From Trinickia terrae (GTDB lineage Bacteria > Pseudomonadota > Gammaproteobacteria > Burkholderiales > Burkholderiaceae): a stretch of 64,000 nt of DNA. Within the stretch, counting starts at the first letter, position 1. The number at the start of each line of letters is the position of its first letter. The translations under genes and the position numbers were made by a program. The stretch is taken from positions 410,134-474,133 of the forward strand of contig NZ_SWJE01000005.1 in assembly GCF_005144415.1 (NCBI RefSeq), given 5' to 3'. Positions 7,794-15,239 of the stretch are shown here, piece after piece. The notes beneath the pieces were generated by a model. That model was not told the DNA's origin. It saw nothing but the letters and a program-made list of their open reading frames with translations, and ran no database searches.

Positions 7794-9017
7794 ATGAAAG
7801 TCATTCAATCCTCTCATGACGGCGCGGCGCCTGCGGTCAGGCCACTGCATCGGCGACGGGCCGCGCCGCGCGCGGATCGCGTATGCGCACCGGACGACGA
7901 GCGCCCGTTCCCGCTGCGTCTCGACGCATTCGACTGGCTGTTCGCGCTCGCGATGGTCGCCGGTGCGGGGTTTGCGCTGTCGCGCTACCACGGCTTCATG
8001 AACTACTACGACAAGCTGGTGCTGGTGTGCTCGGTGCCCGCGTTCGTGGTGCTCGGATGGCGCTGGAAGCCGGCGCGCCTGCTGATTGCGGGCATCGCGG
8101 TGCTGTCGCTGTTCGCGATCCAGATCTATCAAGGCGATCTGTCGCGCGCCGATTCGGCCTTCTTCCTGAAGTATTTCCTCTCGAGCCAGTCGGCCATTCT
8201 CTGGATGAGCGCGCTGTTCGTGCTCGCCACGCTGTTCTACTGGATCGGCACGCTGTCGCGTTCGCCGTCGGGCGGCGCGATCGGCTCCAAGCTCACCTGG
8301 GCGGCGGTGCTGATGGGCTTCACGGGCCTGATGGTGCGCTGGTACGAGTCTTACCTGATCGGCGCGGACGTCGGGCATATCCCCATCTCGAACCTCTACG
8401 AAGTGTTCGTGCTGTTCAGCCTCATCACGGCGCTCTTCTATCTGTACTACGAGCAGCACTACAACACGCGCGCGCTCGGCGCATTCGTGCTGCTGATCAT
8501 CAGCGCGGCGGTCGGCTTCCTGATGTGGTATTCGATCTCGCGCGACGCGCAGCAGATCCAGCCGCTCGTGCCGGCGCTGCAAAGCTGGTGGATGAAGATC
8601 CACGTGCCGGCGAACTTCATCGGCTACGGCAGCTTCGCGCTGTCGGCGATGGTCGGGGTGGCGTACCTGATGAAGGAGCGGGGCGTGCTGGCGGATCGCC
8701 TGCCCGGGCTCGACGTGCTCGACGACGTGATGTACAAGTCGATCGCGGTCGGCTTCGCCTTCTTCACGATCGCGACGATTCTCGGCGCGCTGTGGGCGGC
8801 CGAGGCCTGGGGCGGCTACTGGAGCTGGGACCCGAAGGAGACCTGGGCGCTGATCGTCTGGCTGAACTACGCAGCGTGGCTGCACATGCGCCTGATGAAG
8901 GGGCTGCGCGGCGCGGTCGCCGCGTGGTGGGCGCTGACGGGGTTGCTGGTGACGACCTTCGCGTTCCTCGGCGTCAACATGTTCCTGTCCGGGCTGCACA
9001 GCTACGGGAAACTTTGA
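7794..9017 (+). CDS. ccsB: CcsA/CcsB-family cytochrome c biogenesis protein (haem attachment)
   Basis: 407 residues from the ATG at 7794, which has GGTGAAG just upstream. A frame 40 codons longer exists, but its extra residues are Arg-rich and look non-coding. The protein has about eight or nine membrane segments and the tryptophan-rich WWD-type haem-handling motif GGYWSWDPKETW near residue 345. Conserved histidines are seen in GHIPISNLYE and MKIHVPANFIGYG. CcsA/CcsB-type proteins deliver haem to apocytochromes c on the outer face of the inner membrane (system II). The usual partner ResB/CcsB is not in the window. The gene lies directly after two c-type cytochromes, so it may be dedicated to maturing the cytochromes of this block. 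Confidence 0.88.
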   Translation: MKVIQSSHDGAAPAVRPLHRRRAAPRADRVCAPDDERPFPLRLDAFDWLFALAMVAGAGFALSRYHGFMNYYDKLVLVCSVPAFVVLGWRWKPARLLIAGIAVLSLFAIQIYQGDLSRADSAFFLKYFLSSQSAILWMSALFVLATLFYWIGTLSRSPSGGAIGSKLTWAAVLMGFTGLMVRWYESYLIGADVGHIPISNLYEVFVLFSLITALFYLYYEQHYNTRALGAFVLLIISAAVGFLMWYSISRDAQQIQPLVPALQSWWMKIHVPANFIGYGSFALSAMVGVAYLMKERGVLADRLPGLDVLDDVMYKSIAVGFAFFTIATILGALWAAEAWGGYWSWDPKETWALIVWLNYAAWLHMRLMKGLRGAVAAWWALTGLLVTTFAFLGVNMFLSGLHSYGKL

Positions 9018-9152
9018 GGCGAACGCATGGTTATCTACCGTTTTCTACCCATGCACTTCGGCGAGTGTTCCTACTTCAAGCGGGTTGCGCGCTGGAGAAG
9101 AATGTCATCAACGACATCGATGCATTCCTGACGCACGGTAGGGGTGGTAGCC

Positions 9153-9662
9153 ATGAGACGCGTATATTTTCTGTTGCCGACGCCGCAATGCGCGCAGTCG
9201 ATCGTGACCGAGCTTCTGTTGCAACGAATCGAGTGGCGGCATATCCATGTCGTGGCGAACCACAACGTTGTGCTCGATGGCTTGCCGGCGGCGACGCTTG
9301 CGCAGCGGAGCGATCTGCTTCCGTCACTTGCTCGAGGCACGGCGGTCGGTTGCGCGACCGGGATGCTGATGGGGCTGATCGCGCTGGTCTTTCCGCCGGA
9401 AGGCCTGCCGATCGCCGGCGGCGCCGTCGTGACGATCACGTTGTCCGGCGCCGGCATGGGCGCGTGGGCGGCGTCGATGATCGGCGTCGACGTGCCGAAT
9501 ACGCGCTTGAAGCGTTTCGAAGAAGGGATCGGACGCGGCGAGCTGCTGATGATGATCGATATTCCGAAGGACCGCGTCCACGAGATCGAGGACCTGATCA
9601 AGCTTCACCATGCGGAGGCGCACCTCGAAGGGGAGGATCCGACCATTCCCGCATTTCCTTGA
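9153..9662 (+). CDS. DUF1269-type membrane protein
   Basis: 169 residues. The start used is MRRVYFLL; an ATG three codons upstream also exists. After a short cytoplasmic ferredoxin-like segment with VANHNVVLDGLP, two close membrane segments follow: AVGCATGMLMGLIALVFP and GGAVVTITLSGAGMGAWAASMIGV. The segment RLKRFEEGIGRGELLMMIDIP and the final helix with HHAEAHLEG are typical of the DUF1269 / general-stress-protein-like family. The function of this family is unknown. It follows ccsB by about 135 bases and ends the rightward cytochrome unit before the convergent transglycosylase gene. Confidence 0.75.
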   Translation: MRRVYFLLPTPQCAQSIVTELLLQRIEWRHIHVVANHNVVLDGLPAATLAQRSDLLPSLARGTAVGCATGMLMGLIALVFPPEGLPIAGGAVVTITLSGAGMGAWAASMIGVDVPNTRLKRFEEGIGRGELLMMIDIPKDRVHEIEDLIKLHHAEAHLEGEDPTIPAFP

Positions 9663-9783
9663 GCCGTCAGACGGCCGGAACGGATCGTTACGCGTTGCCG
9701 AGCGTCACCTCTTCGTGACGCGCGGCAACGCTTTCGTGCGCGGCGTCCGCCGCGTCGCGACGCGTGGTGGACAGGGTGAATCG

Positions 9784-10416
9784 TCAACTCGCAGCGAGGA
9801 GCTGCTTGTAACGCGCCAGGACGCGCGGGACGTACTGGCGCGTCTGCGGAAACGACGGAATGCGATAGCCGGCGCGAATCACGGCGTTTTCACCGGCGTT
9901 ATACGCGGCAAGCGTCAGCTCGACGTTCTCCTTGAACAGGTCGAGAAGGAATCGCAGATACTGCGCGCCGGCCAGCACGTTGTCGCGTGGATTGAGCATG
10001 TCTCCGCGCGAAAAGCGCCGCGCGGTGTCAGGCATCAACTGCATGAGTCCGAGCGCGCCTTTGTCCGACACCGCCTTCGGGTTGTATCCCGATTCGACGT
10101 CGATCACCGCGCGAAGGAGTTCAGGCCGAACGCGAAACGCGCGGCTCGCTTCGTCGATCACGTCCGCGAACGAGGACAGCATGGTGTCGCCGGCCGCCGT
10201 CGAAGCGGTGCGCTTCGTGCCGGCCCCGGCGGGCGCATCGCCTGCGACGATCACTTTCAAGCCGGCCTTGCCGGGCTCGTTCGTCAGGACGATTACGCCA
10301 TTGCTCGCAACTGTGCCGAATATTTGCGCGCTCGCGACGCACGGCCACGCCGAGCCAAGCCCCACGCATGCGGCAACGATTGCGTTTCCCAATCGGGATG
10401 AAGGGCGTTGGTGCAT
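9784..10416 (-). CDS. Exported lytic transglycosylase (SLT domain)
   Basis: 210 residues from MHQRPSSR, preceded by CAGGAGACC. A longer frame to 10524 would bury the signal peptide and is rejected. The signal peptide ends at VASAQ. The SLT domain covers residues 100-205: the catalytic glutamate is in AVIDVESGYNPKAVS, followed by GALGLMQLMP and LAAYNAGENAV. Enzymes of this type cut the glycan chain of peptidoglycan with formation of 1,6-anhydromuramic acid, and single-domain exported forms often accompany secretion machines that cross the cell wall. Its location between the cytochrome genes and the secretion cluster, and the shared palindrome in its upstream region, support such a role. That link is inferred. 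Confidence 0.88.
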   Translation of the reverse strand: MHQRPSSRLGNAIVAACVGLGSAWPCVASAQIFGTVASNGVIVLTNEPGKAGLKVIVAGDAPAGAGTKRTASTAAGDTMLSSFADVIDEASRAFRVRPELLRAVIDVESGYNPKAVSDKGALGLMQLMPDTARRFSRGDMLNPRDNVLAGAQYLRFLLDLFKENVELTLAAYNAGENAVIRAGYRIPSFPQTRQYVPRVLARYKQLLAAS

Positions 10417-10969
10417 CTTCCAGGTCTCCTGCACCTGGATTGTTGTCGATGAGAAATCGGATCGGCAATGGGGCACCCCCCTACACTTTGACGCGCGAAA
10501 CGTCCGCTTCGACGTGGTGTCCAAAAACGTTACATTCGTTGCGGGCCGTAATGGGCTGTAAACGATATGGATTCGCGATGCGCGCGACGCGTCGTTGGTT
10601 TCTTCTAATTATGGCGTCGCCGCAGCCAAATCATTTCCATCCCTCCTGAAAGAAGGGAAGTATTCCCGCTATCCGTAGTCGCACTGACGCACCGGGGAAG
10701 GCCACCCCGATTCAATTCTGAAACATTCCGGACGGACCCGGTCGATTCCGGGCGGTCGTGCCGAGCCCACATGCTGGACGCTGTTGGCTTTCGGGGCAGT
10801 GGCGCGAACCTTGCAGAAGCGAACCGCATAGCAGTCGGTTGTCTGGAAATTGAATTTATTAATCTGGACTGGGAAAACACCCAGCGAGAGTTTCCGGAAC
10901 TGCGGAAATGACGTATCCACACGGAACGCATCGCCGCGACCGGGGGGTTGGCAACCGGGAGTGGAAGTC
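10417..10969. other. Divergent intergenic region between transglycosylase and response regulator
   Basis: 553 bases without a convincing gene. It holds a GGGG-N4-CCCC palindrome at 10470-10481 and, further right, looser G/C-run pairs such as gggaagtattccc near 10656-10668 and cggggaaggccaccccg near 10691-10707. The half nearest the response regulator is less GC-rich. It must contain both divergent promoters. No -35/-10 pair stands out clearly enough to place. Confidence 0.5.
10470..10481. promoter_or_regulatory. GGGG-N4-CCCC palindrome upstream of transglycosylase gene
   Basis: On the minus strand the string reads GGGG-GGTG-CCCC followed by ATTGCC, nearly the same as the site at 5315. It is centred about 59 bases before the transglycosylase start. 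The minus-strand sequence also fits GG-N10-GC spacing, so a sigma-54-type element is an alternative reading. Confidence 0.45.
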
Positions 10970-11755
10970 GTGAATACCAAATATCGCGTTGTAATTGCGG
11001 AGGACCATGATCTGCTCAGAAATGGTCTGCGGTCGATGCTGTGCGCGCAAGGGGATTACGAGGTCGTCGGCGAAGCGAAGGATGGCAAGGAGGCGTGTCA
11101 CCATGCGATGACGCTCACCCCCGATCTGATGCTGATGGATCTGTCGATGCGCGGCATGAACGGCATCGATGCGAGCGCAACGATCAAGCGGCGATCGCCG
11201 AACGTGCGGATCGTTGCGCTCACGGTTCATCAAAGCGAGGAGTATGTGCGGGAAGCGCTGCGTGCGGGCGTCGACGGCTACGTGCTCAAGGACGTCTCGT
11301 TCGACGAGCTCCTGCTCGCGATGCGAACGGTCATGCAGGGGAAGAAGCATCTGAGCGCAGACGTGTACGGGTACATGGTCGACTCGTTCGTGACCGGCCG
11401 CGAAATGCCTGCGCCGAGGAAGGCCTGGGACATCCTGACGGCTCGCGAGCGCAGCGTGTTGAAGCTGATTGCCGAAGGGCGCACCAACAGGCAGGTGGGT
11501 CAATACCTGAATCTGAGCCCGAAGACGATCGAGAAATATCGTGCGAGCATGATGCACAAGCTCCATATCGCGAACCTGACGGAGCTGGTGCTCGTCGCGA
11601 TGAACATGGGCCTGTTGACCACGCTCGCGGCGAAATGCGCGGAGCCGAATGCGGACGCCGTGCCCACGCACTCGGTCAACAACGGCGATCAGGCGGTAAC
11701 CGCCGGCGTGCGTGCGCAATTGCACGAATATCCGCTCGGCGAGGCGAAGGGCTGA
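10970..11755 (+). CDS. NarL/FixJ-family response regulator
   Basis: 261 residues from a GTG start (VNTKYRVVIAEDHD), with GGGAG/GGAAG upstream. The receiver domain (residues 3-120) has the acidic pair ED at 11-12, phosphoacceptor Asp57 in LMLMDLSM, Thr in VALTVHQ and Lys in VLKDVS. A LuxR-type helix-turn-helix follows at about residues 155-215: LTARERSVLKLIAEGRTNRQVG, then LSPKTIEKYRASMMHKL. Such proteins bind inverted-repeat DNA as phosphorylated dimers. The sensor kinase gene is convergent, 15 bases away, and is the likely partner. A second, very similar regulator lies at 13877. The C-terminal 35 residues after the helix-turn-helix form an unusual extension of unknown role. Confidence 0.92.
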   Translation: MNTKYRVVIAEDHDLLRNGLRSMLCAQGDYEVVGEAKDGKEACHHAMTLTPDLMLMDLSMRGMNGIDASATIKRRSPNVRIVALTVHQSEEYVREALRAGVDGYVLKDVSFDELLLAMRTVMQGKKHLSADVYGYMVDSFVTGREMPAPRKAWDILTARERSVLKLIAEGRTNRQVGQYLNLSPKTIEKYRASMMHKLHIANLTELVLVAMNMGLLTTLAAKCAEPNADAVPTHSVNNGDQAVTAGVRAQLHEYPLGEAKG

Positions 11756-11770
11756 GAGCGGTCGCGCGCG

Positions 11771-12904
11771 TCAGAGCGACCAGGTTGCCGAGACGAGCGT
11801 GCCCGCCGTGGCCGACGACTGGATCGAAAACGTGCCGCCATGCGACTCGACGCGGTGCTGCATGCCGATCAGGCCGAGCCCGGTCGTGTGCGCGTCTTCC
11901 GTCGTGAGCGGGCGGTTCTCGTAGCCGATGCCGTTGTCCTGGATCGTCAGCAGCAGGCCGTCCGCGCCGTGTCGCAAGCCGAGCCGGATTTCGGTGGCCT
12001 GCGCATGCTTGACGACGTTGTTGAACGCCTCCTGCGCGACCCTGAACATGTCCGCCTTCAGATGCTCCGGCACGTCGTCGTCGTCGACGTCGCAATTGAA
12101 CTCGACCGACAGCGTATCCATGTCGCGCTCGATGCGCCGGCACAGCGAAGCCAATGCCGCGGGCAGGCCGAGCTTGTCGAGCATCGGCGGCCGCAGTTCA
12201 CCGCATATCTGCCGCACGTCGCCGATCGTTTCGCGGATTCGGAAAACGGTTGCATCGAGCAGATTCGCCGCTTCGTCGATCTCGCCGCGACGAATGCGCA
12301 TGAGTGCGTCCTCGTTCATCAGCTTGATGAGCGTCAATGCCTGGCCGAGACCATCGTGCAGTTCCGCGGCAAGCCGATGACGCTCCTTCTGCTGACCCAT
12401 CATCAGGTAGGTCTGGCACGTGCGCTCGCTCGCGTCGAGCGCCTCGGCCGCGTCGCGCGGTCCGGGCTCGAAGACCAGCGGTTCTTCGAACAGCGTCAGC
12501 AATAGGCTGACGCCCGTTTGCCTGGCGGGAAGCGATTGCTGATGCAGCACGAGCTGCGCGGGATGCCCCGTCCGCCCGCTGAGCATCGCGCTGAACGAAT
12601 GAAGCTGACTGGCGGCGCTTCTGGACAATTCGTCTGCCAACTCTGCGTGAGCGTCGTCGGGCGCCATGTCGGTGAGATGCTTGCCGACGAGATCGGCGCT
12701 CGAATATCCCAACAGCGCCGCGGCACTGCGATTCGCCGATACGAAGGTTCCGTCGAGTGTGAGGACGGCAAGTGCTGCTCCGCGCGCATCGGTGACGATG
12801 CCGGCGCCGCGATCGCTCGGATGGACCGCGCCGCGCAGCTTGCGCATCGCATCGATCAGATCGATCAGCCTTATCTGCGGCCCTCCTGGCTGGCGTTCAA
12901 TCAT
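11771..12904 (-). CDS. PAS-domain histidine kinase of the NarX/UhpB (HisKA_3) class
   Basis: 377 residues from MIERQPGG; an alternative ATG at 12952 would add 16 residues but lacks a good ribosome site. No membrane segment is seen, so this is a cytoplasmic sensor. A PAS domain covers residues 40-140 (GTFVSANRSAAALLGYSSADLVGK). The HisKA_3 box has His183 in AAELHDGLGQALTL, and an ATPase domain contains QDNGIGYENRPL and GLGLIGMQHRVESHGG. Kinases of this class phosphorylate NarL-type regulators, and the two such regulators in this block lie on either side of it. PAS sensing of redox state or haem would suit the cytochrome context, but no ligand residues can be picked out. Confidence 0.92.
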   Translation of the reverse strand: MIERQPGGPQIRLIDLIDAMRKLRGAVHPSDRGAGIVTDARGAALAVLTLDGTFVSANRSAAALLGYSSADLVGKHLTDMAPDDAHAELADELSRSAASQLHSFSAMLSGRTGHPAQLVLHQQSLPARQTGVSLLLTLFEEPLVFEPGPRDAAEALDASERTCQTYLMMGQQKERHRLAAELHDGLGQALTLIKLMNEDALMRIRRGEIDEAANLLDATVFRIRETIGDVRQICGELRPPMLDKLGLPAALASLCRRIERDMDTLSVEFNCDVDDDDVPEHLKADMFRVAQEAFNNVVKHAQATEIRLGLRHGADGLLLTIQDNGIGYENRPLTTEDAHTTGLGLIGMQHRVESHGGTFSIQSSATAGTLVSATWSL

Positions 12905-13005
12905 GGGAGCCCCCGATGCGTGGTCTTCAGGAAACCGTAAGGTCGCTGCCATTTTAGGCCGCGATCAACGCACGCCGCAACCGGGGGAGTGCGGGGTCGT
13001 AGTGT

Positions 13006-13017
13006 GGGGACTTCCCC
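13006..13017. promoter_or_regulatory. GGGG-N4-CCCC palindrome between kinase and SCO1 genes
   Basis: GGGG-ACTT-CCCC lies in the 261-base divergent region, centred about 107 bases before the kinase start and 154 before the SCO1 start. A related GGGGAGTGC string lies nearby at about 12984-12992, and a gcgggtatcccat string follows at 13029-13041. It could control either or both genes. Confidence 0.4.
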
Positions 13018-13165
13018 GCAGCACACTGCGGGTATCCCATCGAGCGGACATACCCTACCGGCCTTTGGGGGGCGTCATCCGATGACGCTCGCGGACAAAT
13101 TCAAGACACTGCAAGTGCGAGGCGCAGAGACCGTCGCGGCTTCGCTTGTCGCCAGGGAGACCGAT

Positions 13166-13846
13166 ATGAAAGGGATTGCCAAATCGACGATGGGTGCATT
13201 CGTGCTCGCGGGAGCCGCGCTGGCGACGACTGCCGTGTGGTGCGCGCCTGTCGAAAGCGCCACCGAGAGCGCTACCGGGAACGCCACGGAGAACGCCACC
13301 GAGAACGCCACCAAAGACGCCGACATGCACATGCATCACCATGTCATGCCGGGCACGACGCACTCGATGGTCGAGTACACGCTGCCGCCGGTCGAACTCG
13401 TGCGGGACGACGGCAAGACGGTGTCGCTGGTCAGTGAGGTGGACGACGGCCGGCCGGTGATCCTGACATTCATCTACACCACCTGCACGACCATCTGCCC
13501 GATGATCAGCCAGACGCTCGAGCGGCTGCAAAGCGAGCTGGGCCCGGACCGCGACAAGGTGCACATCGTGTCGATCTCGATCGATCCGGAAGAGGACACG
13601 CCCGCACGGCTCAAAGCCTACGCGGCGAAGTTCGAACCCGGTCCCGAGTGGCAGCACTACACCGGCACGGTCGAGGCGAGCATCGCAGCGCAGCGCGCGT
13701 TCAATGCCTATCGCGGCGACAAGATGAATCACACGCCGGTGACGTTCCTGCGTGCCGCGCCCGGCAAGCCGTGGATGCGCATCGACGGCTTCGCGACGCC
13801 GTCGGAGCTGCTCGCCGCTTATCACGACGTCGTCGTTTCCAACTAG
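13166..13846 (+). CDS. SCO1/SenC-family copper chaperone with Asn-Ala-Thr repeats and His-rich insert
   Basis: 226 residues from MKGIAKST, preceded by CAGGGAGA. The signal peptide ends about residue 27. A low-complexity spacer then repeats (E/G)NAT or ESAT units (residues 30-50) and leads into a His/Met-rich stretch, MHMHHHVM (54-61). The thioredoxin-like SCO domain has the copper-binding cysteines Cys107 and Cys111 in TTCTTICPM and the conserved His189 in NHTPVTF. SCO proteins bind copper and help build the CuA centre of cytochrome oxidase or act as thiol-redox proteins. No oxidase subunits are nearby. Its place between a kinase and a regulator suggests copper or redox sensing or supply for this block. 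The His/Met-rich stretch probably adds metal-binding capacity. Confidence 0.92.
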   Translation: MKGIAKSTMGAFVLAGAALATTAVWCAPVESATESATGNATENATENATKDADMHMHHHVMPGTTHSMVEYTLPPVELVRDDGKTVSLVSEVDDGRPVILTFIYTTCTTICPMISQTLERLQSELGPDRDKVHIVSISIDPEEDTPARLKAYAAKFEPGPEWQHYTGTVEASIAAQRAFNAYRGDKMNHTPVTFLRAAPGKPWMRIDGFATPSELLAAYHDVVVSN

Positions 13847-13876
13847 ACGCAAGACCTCCGGCAAGGAGCGGCGAAA

Positions 13877-14551
13877 TTGGACAAGAAGTATCGCGTACTG
13901 ATCGTCGAGGACCAGCATCTGTTGCGCATGGGCCTTTGCCGCATGGTTTCCGAGCTGGACGACTACTGCATCGCCGGAGAGGCGAGCGGTGGGATCGATG
14001 CCTGCCGCCTCGCCGCACAGACGCTGCCCGACCTGGTCCTGATGGATCTGTCGATGCCGGGCGGCAGCGGCTTCGAGGCGATCACAGCAATCAAGCGCGG
14101 TGCGCCGCATACGCGGATCATCGTCCTCACCGTTCACCGCAGCGAAGACCACGTGAGGGAGTCGTTCGCCTCCGGTGCGGACGGATACGTGGTCAAGGAC
14201 TCGTCGTTCGCCGACCTGGTCCGCGAGATGCGTTTCGTGATGCAGGGCAAGTGCGTGGTCGGTCTCGACGCGTACCGGGCCCGCGCGGGCCTGCGCGGGC
14301 TGCGCGAGGAGAGCGCGCACAAGGCGCGGCTATGGAATGCGCTGACGAGCCGCGAACGTACGGTGCTGCGTCTCGTCGTCGAAGGGCACACGAGCCGGCA
14401 GGTCGGCGAGTGCCTGAAGCTCAGCCCGAAAACGATTGAAAAGCATCGCGCGAACCTGATGCGCAAGCTCGGCATCAACAATCTGACCGGCCTCGTGCAC
14501 TTCGCGATCGACATCGGCGTGCTCGCGCTGAGCGACAACGACCGTGTGTGA
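13877..14551 (+). CDS. Second NarL/FixJ-family response regulator (TTG start)
   Basis: 224 residues from TTG at 13877, eight bases after AAGGAGCGG; the following DKKYRVLIVEDQH matches the start of receiver domains, and no ATG or GTG serves better. Asp57 lies in LVLMDLSMPGG, and the Thr and Lys of the active site are in VLTVHRS and VVKDSS. The helix-turn-helix at residues 150-210 (LTSRERTVLRLVVEGHTSRQVG, LSPKTIEKHRANLMRKL) is close to that of the regulator at 10970, so the two are paralogues that may bind similar sites. The gene follows SCO1 by 30 bases and is probably co-transcribed with it. It lies directly before the secretion cluster. Confidence 0.92.
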   Translation: MDKKYRVLIVEDQHLLRMGLCRMVSELDDYCIAGEASGGIDACRLAAQTLPDLVLMDLSMPGGSGFEAITAIKRGAPHTRIIVLTVHRSEDHVRESFASGADGYVVKDSSFADLVREMRFVMQGKCVVGLDAYRARAGLRGLREESAHKARLWNALTSRERTVLRLVVEGHTSRQVGECLKLSPKTIEKHRANLMRKLGINNLTGLVHFAIDIGVLALSDNDRV

Positions 14552-14582
14552 AAACCCTCCATAAACGGACCGCGCAACTGGG

Positions 14583-14594
14583 GGGGCTTTACCC
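14583..14594. promoter_or_regulatory. Degenerate GGGG-N4-NCCC site upstream of the secretion cluster
   Basis: GGGG-CTTT-ACCC followed by ATG lies about 113 bases before the gspG start, inside a run of seven G. It differs from the perfect palindromes by one base of the right half. The embedded TACCCAT also matches the NarL heptamer consensus TACYYMT, but no good partner heptamer is present. It probably marks the promoter region of the secretion operon. Confidence 0.35.
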
Positions 14595-14701
14595 ATGTCA
14601 ATGGACGGCGCTCCCTACTTCCGGCTCGTATCGACCTGAACAAGAATGCATTCAAGGGCTTCAGCGGCGCTGAAGCGGTAGGTCGACAGAAGGAGGGGGC
14701 C

Positions 14702-15184
14702 GTGCGCGACGAATCGTCCTCGATCCAGCCCGGCATGCCGGGACATCCGCGGTGTTGTGCCGGGCTCGTTTCCCGCGCGCGCGCAAGCCGCGGCTTCACG
14801 TTGCTCGAGCTGCTCGTCGTGATGGTCATCATCGGGCTGCTGGCGGGTCTCGTCGCGCCTCGGTATTTCGATCAGGTCGGCAAGTCGAACGTGAAGATCG
14901 CGCGTGCGCAGATCGTGTCGCTCGGCCAGGCGCTCGATCAATACCGGCTCGATGTCGGTGCCTATCCGACGAGCGAAGAAGGTCTGGATGCACTCGTGAA
15001 CAAGCCGCAGAACGAGCCGCACTGGAGCGGCCCCTACCTGCAGAAGGCGGTTCCCGTGGATCCGTGGGACCGTCCGTATCAGTATCGCTCGCCGGGCGAG
15101 CACGGCGACTACGACCTCTATACCCTCGGCAAGGACGGTCGCGGCGGCGGCACCGGCGAGAACGTGACGATCTCGTCGTGGTAG
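14702..15184 (+). CDS. gspG: Type II secretion major pseudopilin GspG
   Basis: 160 residues from a GTG start. A 31-residue basic leader ends in RG, and processing would leave FTLLELLVVMVIIGLLAGLVAP with Glu at mature position 5, the classic pseudopilin start. The C-terminal globular part is canonical GspG: YPTSEEGLDALV, GPYLQK, DPWDRPYQYRSPGEHG and YDLYTLGKDG, which carry the calcium-binding loop. GspG forms the main shaft of the type II pseudopilus. The leader is much longer than the usual 6-10 residues, so an internal start is possible, though no closer start has a good ribosome site. It is the first gene of an 11-gene rightward cluster. No prepilin peptidase gene is present here. Confidence 0.93.
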   Translation: MRDESSSIQPGMPGHPRCCAGLVSRARASRGFTLLELLVVMVIIGLLAGLVAPRYFDQVGKSNVKIARAQIVSLGQALDQYRLDVGAYPTSEEGLDALVNKPQNEPHWSGPYLQKAVPVDPWDRPYQYRSPGEHGDYDLYTLGKDGRGGGTGENVTISSW

Positions 15185-15239
15185 GGACGTGTGGCGCGGC
15201 GGCCGCGCCTGGGGTGAGTGGTCTGCAAGGAGAGTCGAC

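Noticed and set aside
7635-8999. Minus-strand 454-codon frame opposite ccsB
   Set aside because: Antisense shadow of a membrane-protein gene; Arg/His/Gln-rich.
13259-13320. CRISPR-like short repeats
   Set aside because: The repeats are within the sco reading frame, code for ENAT/SAT units and have no spacers.
14590-14596. NarL heptamer TACCCAT upstream of gspG and at 9046-9052
   Set aside because: Single half-sites of seven bases occur often by chance and no 7-2-7 partner was found. Kept only as a note in the site entry.
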